A stretch of 64,000 nucleotides of DNA from Odobenus rosmarus divergens. Taxonomy: Eukaryota; Chordata; Mammalia; Carnivora; Odobenidae. Both the position numbers and the translations under genes were made by a program. The stretch covers positions 556,968 to 620,967 of the forward strand of contig NW_004450943.1 of assembly GCF_000321225.1 (NCBI RefSeq), written 5' to 3'. This document shows positions 57,606 to 64,000 of this stretch, in pieces (positions within the stretch are counted from its first letter, which is position 1; the number at the start of each line of letters is the position of its first letter). The notes under the pieces are model-generated. The model had not been told where the DNA came from, ran no database searches, and saw only the letters and a list, made by a program, of their open reading frames with translations.

Positions 57606-57736
57606 ATTTCAATAAACTGGCTTTACAGTTACCTAATACTATTTTCAAGACCTCCCAAAAATCTGTGCATTTCTCCATGTGTCCTGGGAGCTTACATTGC
57701 TTGTGGTTATATCAACTACACTCCCCACAACTCAAA

Positions 57737-57935
57737 GGCAGTGGTTCTTAAAGTGTAGTATCCAAACCAGCAACAGCATCACCTAGGAACTTACTATCAA
57801 TGTAAAAATCTCAGTCCCACCCCATATCTACAGATTCAGAAACTGGGTGTGGGACCCAGCAATCTGTGTTTTAACAAGCTCTCCAGGTGATTCTGCTGTA
57901 TGCACATGTTTCTGAGATCTATTGGTCTAGAGACG
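57737..57935 (-). mobile_element. MER5A, antisense
   Basis: Starts cagtggttcttaaagtgtag, contains gcaacagcatcacctaggaa, ccacccc, gacccagcaatctgtgtttt and ctccaggtgattctg. In this order it is the complement of MER5A. Its right terminal repeat is lost or very diverged. Confidence 0.8.
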
Positions 57936-58129
57936 GTTAAGTCTAAAGGCTTCTTACACTGTACCTAAAATATAACTCTAAAATATATTGCTTTCAAATC
58001 AGAATTATTTTTAATATCCACTGCTCGAACAAGTTCTGGTATTTGGAAACTCTATTCTATTATCCAGGAAGAAACAGAACAAAACAAAGTACACACACCA
58101 CAAAGAAAACTTCACCAAAATATTAACAG

Positions 58130-58160
58130 TTGTTTTTGTTGTTGTTTTTTTTTTTTTTTT
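58130..58160. repeat. T-rich tract of possible retroposed origin
   Basis: A run of (gtt)n and about 17 T, directly followed by ctgagcggtagcataatta. On the minus strand the following bases would be a short transcript with an A tail. I do not recognise the candidate sequence. Confidence 0.4.
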
Positions 58161-58394
58161 CTGAGCGGTAGCATAATTAAGGGTTTTCCCCACTGGACTT
58201 TTCTGTTTCCAAATATTTTATAATAAACATACATTATGTTAAAGTGGATAAGAAATAGATCGCAAAATGGAAGGAACAATTTGAAGTAGGAACGAAAAAC
58301 ACATACCAAAATCCTCTGCAGTCATTTCAATAGTCAGGCCAATCAATCAATAATAATAATTTGACAGATTCTTTCCCTTTTAGTGCCTGCTGTC

Positions 58395-58735
58395 TCAGCT
58401 GTTTATTTGATCACTGTGTCGTAGCCATGGTCTTAATAGGTCAGTATAGAGCAGAACAAACCATTGTAGAAGAGTAGAAACATCTAGAGATCCTCAGAGG
58501 AAGAAGCCCGTACCTCCCCGATGCGCCCAGTCTTAGATGAGGCTGCCAAGGCACCCACATCATCACCTTTTCTCAGGACTCTGATAAGCTCTGGACCAAC
58601 AAACGCCCCAGGGTCCTGCTCACAGTCCAGCAACACGCTGCACCCCCACCCGATTTTTTTTTCCAAAGCAGACAATGTGGTATTGTGATTAGATATAAAC
58701 TGAAAGTGTATTTTCTGCCCTTCAGTAATTACACT
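58395..58735 (-). other. Open 80-codon minus frame with downstream AATAAA (uncertain)
   Basis: On the minus strand about 80 codons are open from 58726 down to a stop at 58484, including CEQDPGAFVGPELIRVLRKG, but without an ATG start. About 80 bases after the stop lies aaataaac (near 58406). I recognise no protein family. It may be a diverged exon, a retrocopy fragment or chance. The neighbouring plus-strand sequence from 58690 looks like conserved non-coding DNA. Confidence 0.25.
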
Positions 58736-60000
58736 GCCTTATGGTAGCATTATTCAGCGTGAAGCCTTATTATGCTGCAGAATGAAATTCTGTATAATTT
58801 TCTTCTCCTCCAGTGCACAAATGGAAATCATATTTTGGTCTGAGTTGGGAAGAAAGGCTCAGTTATCACTTGTGAGCGTGGTGTTATTTTCCCCAGAATT
58901 AAAAAATCCATCTGGGTGTCCGACCTCGCTCACCCCGCTGCCTCTCCATTCAGCCTTTTGTATGCAGATGAACCTTATCAATTTCCACCGCCTCAAAAGC
59001 CCGCACCCAGCTTGGTGCCTCCCCCTGGTCCGCGCGGCTTTAATGGAAATGCATGAGGCTTTTTTTTTCTTTGATGTCTATGCAATATACGCATGTGGAT
59101 AAAAACCGGTGCTTTTATATAGGGGGAGGGAGAGGGGGGTTCAAATCAAAGTTAAAGTCTCTACCCTATCGCGCCTCGCTGGCGATTAGCGGAGGAGAGA
59201 AAGGAACAGCAAATCCAACACAGAAGCTGTGAAACTGGGGTTATTCAGATTATTGACTAACAAATAAAGGGGCATGGGATGTCACATTTGTATTCTAAGG
59301 GTTTTCATCCCGCCACAGGCCTCATCAACAACTTAGTGGAGTGCTACTAAATCCCCTGTGTTAACACGTGGGCTCTGGGGGCTCCGTGTGATTAATGCAT
59401 TAATTGCAACCCCCTCAGGCCTGGTGCTGGTTGTGTCAGTAATTCATTTAAGGCCAGTTGGCTCTTGAGTTATTCCACAGGCTAGTGTAAACAACTCACG
59501 AATAAGCACTCAACCGTTTACCCGGATCTGACCGTCGGTTCGCAGGCTATTAGCAGCTTCCAATGAATGATCCATCCGCCAGTGACAAAGCCTAGCCCGG
59601 GAATTGTCTGAACCCGCCAGGACTGCCGGAGGGAGGTCAGACCAGCCTGGCTTTCCACAGACGTGGAGACTCATGTGCCTCTCGGAAACGCAGCTTTGCC
59701 AGACCAGGGGTCGACACAGTACAAAGTAAACAGTTGTTTCGAAAACAAATGCCTGGAAAATTTAGGCATCAACCCTCCCTATTCACCCAAGAAAATCATT
59801 CAGGAAGAAGGACAAACAAGCAAGCAAACAAAACACATTTTCTTTGGCTCTCAGTATCCCACCCACTCATTACATTTGTAAGGGACAGGGATTCTATTGA
59901 CAGGGCTTTTGGATTGTGACTTAAAGATGCAATTCCGTGGGAACGTAGACTGTAGTAGAGTCCAGAGTGAAATCGCCTTCCCTAACCAGGGAGAAATGGA
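58690..60000. promoter_or_regulatory. Candidate conserved non-coding / enhancer-like block
   Basis: A repeat-free block of about 1.3 kb with higher CpG use and several homeodomain-type motifs: ccttcagtaattac (58720), attaatgcattaat (59391-59404, a perfect 14-bp palindrome), agtaattcatttaag (59439), gattattgactaac (59248) and octamer-like gaaatgcatgag (59047). A TATA-like tttatata lies at 59115. No open frame explains it: the 106-codon frame at 58782-59102 is interrupted by no intron and looks like a chance frame. Judged as a candidate by texture only. Confidence 0.35.
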
Positions 60001-60004
60001 CTGT

Positions 60005-60105
60005 GTTAACTTGAGCGAGCAGCTTAGCTACTGGACTCTGAAATGGAAATAGTATTCGTTCTCTTTGCCTAATGAGATTGTTGTAAGGATTTTAAATGAT
60101 TAAAA
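60005..60105 (+). mobile_element. MIR SINE, short fragment
   Basis: actctgaaatggaaatagta, then tttgcctaatgagattgttg and taaggattttaaatgatt match MIR in sense. Only the core to 3' part remains. Confidence 0.5.
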
Positions 60106-60109
60106 AAAA

Positions 60110-60955
60110 AAACCTTATAAGTTTTCAGAACTTCCTAATAATGTAATGTAAGTACTAATCAAGTGAAAAACTAAAGCTCTTACTGATTAATATGCTAAAA
60201 TAATATATCTTTGGTTTGTAGCACTTTAAATTTCGCTAAGAGTAGTCATATATATAAGAATTTATAGAGACGAATTTCAAGCTTACAGATTTGGCAAAAC
60301 AAGGATTAACCCACCTTTTTAGGTCTTAATAATCAGGGTTAAGGAAGGAAGCAGGAACCTCAGGGTTAAAATATCTACTCTGTGCTGGCCTCATCCAACC
60401 TCTGTCTGAACAGGAAAAACTGTTTCAACAACCAACAAGGAAGTCCATTTTATCTCTGGTTGTCTCTACTTTGAAAAAAGTTCTCCTCACAGGGAGCTGA
60501 CATCCGTCTCCTTGGAGTCATCACTCATTCATTCTTCCTAGCTCTGCTTTTTGAGATCCCAGAAAATAAATCTCTTTCTCCAAGTCAGGGGAACACTTGA
60601 CCCCACAAACGAGAGAATCATAAAATCCTAAAGAGGGTTCTGGATATTAGACTCTAGATCAGTGATCAGTCAAAACCATTGTATTTCCCTCTTTTTTTCT
60701 TCTTAAAATTTAAAAGTAAACACATTTATGGGCAAAAAGGGGGAAAAAAGTTCAAACAGAATACAAAGTACAAAGTGACAAGTAAATATTCCCATCTACC
60801 GCACCCCACCCGATATTCCATTTCCACTGTGCAAATGTAACTTCTATTAAGAGTTTCTTGAGTAGCCTTCTGTCAATTGGAGTGCAATTTACAAATTTAC
60901 AAGGATGCACAAAGTTGGAAAGTATGCACATTTTTCTGCATTTTTGAACAGTATC
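60110..60955. other. Unassigned stretch
   Basis: No gene or repeat recognised. Mostly AT-rich. Confidence 0.4.
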
Positions 60956-60959
60956 TCGG

Positions 60960-61665
60960 ACATCTGAACATACTCAGACGTGTAATATAACGAGATATTT
61001 ACTGGAAAAGTATTTGTAATAGAATTTTGTGTCTAAATTCACGTATGAGATTGGCCAATAGCTTTCTTGCACTGTTTTGTAGGTTATGTTGTTAGGTGTG
61101 CTAGCTTCATAAAACAGTTGAGTATCTTCTCTCAAAACTCTTTTTTCTTCCTTACATTTTGGAACAGTTTATTTATTTTATTTTTTAAGATTTTATTTAT
61201 TTGACAGAGAGCAAGAGCAGGAACACAAGCAGGGGGAGTTGGAGAGGGAGAAACAGGCTTCCCACCGAGCAGGGAGCCCGATGTGGGGCCCGATCCCAGC
61301 ACCCTGGGATCATGACCTGAGTCGAAGGCAGACGCTTAACGACTGAGCCATCCAGGTGCCCCTGGAACAATTTATATGATACGAAAATTATCTGTTCCTT
61401 GAAAGTCTGTAAAGCTCATCGTTAAGATTGTCTGGACCTTGTACCCTTTTTATAGGTAATTGTTTTTGTTCTTCTTTTAATGTCTTCTCTGATTATTGTT
61501 CTATTTTATAGGCAGATTTTCCAAATTTAATTTCCAAATCTTTATTTGATTATTAGGATGCAAAATCCTCTATGACTCTGGAATGATTTTAATGATGCTT
61601 ATTCTAATATCTTATTCTTTTTTGCTTCTAATCAGCCCAATTTCCTGCCATCAGCACATCTACTT
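60960..61665 (-). mobile_element. L1M/HAL1-type ORF2 fragment, antisense
   Basis: Antisense ORF2: acgtatgagattggccaata, gttaggtgtgctagcttcat, then after the SINE atctgttccttgaaagtctg, taagattgtctggaccttgt and tcttctctgattattgttct. It fits the complement of L1 ORF2 around the reverse-transcriptase region. Confidence 0.6.
61173..61362 (-). mobile_element. Can-SINE (SINEC), antisense
   Basis: Antisense SINE: tttattttttaagattttat, body gagagcaagagcaggaac, head end gaaggcagacgcttaacgac and atccaggtgcccc. Target duplications tggaacagtttat (61160-61172) and tggaacaatttat (61363-61375). Confidence 0.94.
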
Positions 61666-61669
61666 GTTG

Positions 61670-63470
61670 AGTTTGGTGGCTCATTTTTATAGTTTTGGCT
61701 TTCTTCAACTGTTTAATGAATCTTGATTGTGTGCTCATGTCTGTATTTGTGACTCCCTTTGGCCTATAGGTGGAAGCCTGCCTCCAGAGGTTAGAGCAGA
61801 GGCATGGAACACATGCTGGGCAGTGTGAGCCAAGAGCTCAATTCCTGAATATTGGGGCCTCATGGGAGCACCAACCTCTGGAGCCACCATCCTTCCTCTC
61901 CAAGCAAGAGCCCAACCTTCCTATCTATGGCCTGTTGCCTGCCTTGACAGAGAGAGGGGTGGGAAGTTGAAGACATTTCTCCTGACAGGTGAGGCTCTCA
62001 CTCTGAACCCCAGCAGCCCCTCCCATCTGAAGCTCTGGCCCCTTTAAATTATGCCCCCCACCAGCCACGTCCTCCTCCACAATGCTCTTCTGCAGACATT
62101 TCCGGCTTCTGTCTGATTTCATCTGCTTTCATGTCTCTGGGAGTCCCCATACTTTGGGATGCATCAGGGACATCTCTTACCTTCCACTCTGGTTGTGGGT
62201 TTTTCCTCCCAAGAACGATATCATTTGCCCATCATTTCTACAGATTTGGGGAGAGAGAGATGAGTCCACAGTGTGTGCTCTGCCCTCTTGATCTCGTCTC
62301 TGGTGATTAATCTTAAATTGCTTACTGACTGTTGGCCCTGAAATGGGCACCTCCCCTAGACAATGTCCTTGAAACAATGGTAAAAGATGGATCTTGAGAC
62401 TGATGCTGGATGATGTGTGGGGAGAATAAATTCTTACGGTTGTCGAACATGCATTCTTAGGGAAAGTACGCGTATTTACCAGAATATTAGTGTAAAAAAA
62501 AAAAAAATTCAGACGCCAGGTGACAGGTATTCATTTGCGTCCCCTGGTGACTACTGTAGGTGGAACCTGGGAGGGCTGGCCTTCCTGGGCTGTTCTAGGA
62601 AACAGCTGCACCTATTTGAATAAAAGAGAGGGAAGCGGAGACCCGTCCATTTACAGGTCAACAGCAGCCTCGCTATCTGATGCCTTGTGGAATTAATTCC
62701 TAATTGGGGCAGTGTTTGTCAACACTGACAGGACCCTAATACACTGTAATCGCTCCAGCCACAGCTCTGATAGAGATCTTAATCTCCACACTGTCCCCTT
62801 CACATGGCAGCAGGCCCAGTGCCTCCCTCGCCCTCTCCGTTCTTGGCTCTGTCCGTCTCAGTCTTCTCCCTCCACCTCACCCCTTTTTATACCAGGTTTG
62901 TACTGTTGCCACCTCCTTTTGTCTCTATTTCCGTCCTGCACTCCTCATAGGATCCTGGATGTCCCTTCTCCATCCGTCTGTCTCTCTTGTCCCTTTGTCT
63001 CTCTCAGAAACACCCAACAAATCTAAATCCTCAAGAGGTCCCAGAAGGTTTGGGCCATATTTAATTTTACTCTGTGGGTAGTTTGTAATTCAATGCCCAC
63101 AACCTCTGAAATCATTAAGAAAGTCAAGTTTTACCTTGGCAAATTTTCACAAATAGAAGCAGAGGGTTAAGATAAATGTTTGGGGCAAATGGAAAGAGAG
63201 TGGCTTTTTGTTTCTTTGTGGCTCTATTTTGCTAATTTGGCAAGATAACAGTCTCACCTTAGCTAGTGTCCCAGTTGGTAGGATCTGCAGCGCCGTCTGA
63301 ACCTAGAAGCGACATGTTCGCAACAAAGTGAGACACACAGCGGGCACTGCTCCATCAGGATGAGACCCCTCTGTGAAATACCTGTGCTGGCACCCACATG
63401 AGTAATGACCCACTTCCAAGAAGGTCTGGAGAGACCTGAGTAAAAAGCAGTGAGGGTCTCGGTTCAAATA
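61670..63470. other. Unassigned, largely repeat-free stretch
   Basis: No gene recognised. A CT-rich stretch lies at 62820-62960. Around 62640-62790 the sequence is less random-looking, with ggaattaattcctaattg, the stem-loop agtgtttgtcaacact (62711-62726) and two taatc words, and could be a conserved non-coding element. Open frames up to 104 codons (62712-63026) overlap it without motifs. Confidence 0.4.
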
Positions 63471-63474
63471 TCAT

Positions 63475-63770
63475 ACCTCTTCAGAGAGGAGAAGCCCTGA
63501 CCACTCTAGCCAGAGTATTGGTAGCTCTCTACACACCAGTGACTCCCTATCCTTAACCTGTTTGTTTTCTCCATAGCACTTATTTCAAACTTCACTTACC
63601 TCCTTTGTTTATTTCCCTCCAGAAGCATAAGCTTCACAAAGGCAACAACTGTCTCCCTCCTCCCCAACAATACCCCCATTACATTGCCTGGCACATAGTA
63701 GGTCTTCAATAAATATTTGCTGAATGAAAGAATGGATGAATGGAGGAATGAATGAAATGAGGGAACAAAG
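63475..63770 (+). mobile_element. L2 LINE 3' end
   Basis: Sense L2 3' end: agcacttatttcaaacttca, tttgtttatttccctccaga, cataagcttcacaaaggcaa, tgcctggcacatagtaggtc, ttcaataaatatttgctgaa, ending in the gaatgaatg-type tail. One of the better preserved L2 ends. Confidence 0.8.
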
Positions 63771-63774
63771 AATG

Positions 63775-64000
63775 AGGGGATCATCCTCTAATCTTTCTCC
63801 TTCCTGACTATAGAAATCACAATTCCATTGCTTTCATTTTCTGTCCTCTCAAAGATCCTCGGTGGCCAATTAAATCCAAACTTCTAAATTTCTCCTTTGA
63901 GGCATCCTAAAATCTTGTACCAATTCCTCTATCCAGTCTTATTGATGTATTTCTCAAAATTTCCCCTGGCAAACCCTCTATTCAGACTCTTGCTCTCTCC
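63775..64000. other. Unassigned right edge
   Basis: Too short and without recognised motifs. The CT-rich sense text (cactccattgctttcatttt-like) may be the start of a further L2 or other LINE continuing past the window. Confidence 0.3.

Noticed and set aside
59110..59130. TATA-like tttatata followed by a G-rich run as a core promoter
   Set aside because: No start-site, exon or open frame downstream supports it; kept only as part of the regulatory candidate block.
2672..61362. tRNA-like sequences at the heads of SINEs
   Set aside because: They carry A- and B-box-like motifs but lack intact cloverleaf and anticodon arms. They are SINE promoters, not tRNA genes.
1..64000. CRISPR array, operon, riboswitch or other bacterial/phage system
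   Set aside because: No regularly spaced direct repeats with unique spacers. Gene density and repeat content are those of a mammalian nuclear genome.

Overview
This window looks like nuclear DNA of an arctoid carnivoran (bear, seal or mustelid type). The evidence is about eighteen tRNA-derived Can-SINEs (SINEC family, head motif near ggtggctcag, CT-rich body, A-rich tail) and carnivore-type L1 3' ends with a G-rich 3'UTR. I assign the group from repeat families I recognise by eye, not from a database search. I found no intact protein-coding gene, no tRNA or rRNA gene and no CRISPR array. Bacterial signals such as operons and ribosome binding sites do not apply. Almost every long open frame lies in, or antisense to, a retrotransposon.

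Layout. 1-6.2 kb is a nested pile: an L1 3' end with an extra tandem 3'UTR module, then an old L1M broken by a twin-primed L1, two SINEs, an L1M 3' end and two short L1 tails, ending in a 36-bp U2 snRNA retrocopy with an 18-bp perfect target duplication. 6.2-9.3 kb has weakly recognisable CR1/L3-type LINE remains, including an endonuclease relic. 9.3-10.5 kb is GC-richer and largely repeat-free. 11-15 kb holds MIR, an old LTR-like piece, SINEs and L1M. 15-18.3 kb is mostly unassigned. 18.3-21.2 kb has MIR, L2-like and antisense L1M. 23.7 kb carries a second twin-primed L1. 24-29 kb holds L1M, MIR, SINE and HAL1-like sequence. 29.1-29.7 kb is a processed pseudogene of SNU13 (NHP2L1), the only gene-derived coding sequence I recognise. 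30.5-31.9 kb is a young 5'-truncated L1 with clear target duplications and a SINE inside it.

32-48 kb is mostly antisense L1M ORF2 broken by MIR, MLT1 LTRs, a Tigger-like DNA transposon, a younger L1 and SINEs. At two places (45.6-46.0 and 48.4-48.8 kb) two SINEs share one target site, leaving three copies of the target duplication. 48.8-58 kb is mixed: L2, MER5A, L1M, MIR, MLT1 and SINEs. 58.4-60 kb is repeat-poor, relatively CpG-containing and rich in homeodomain-type ATTA motifs, including a 14-bp palindrome. It is the best candidate here for a conserved non-coding regulatory element, and a smaller candidate lies near 62.7 kb. The window closes with an L2 3' end.

I did not find a previously undescribed biological system. 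The unusual material is retrotransposition structure: twin priming, repeated use of one target site, L1 3'UTR module duplication and an snRNA fragment insertion, plus the putative regulatory block. Subfamily names are tentative, and fragment boundaries without target duplications are approximate to tens of bases.
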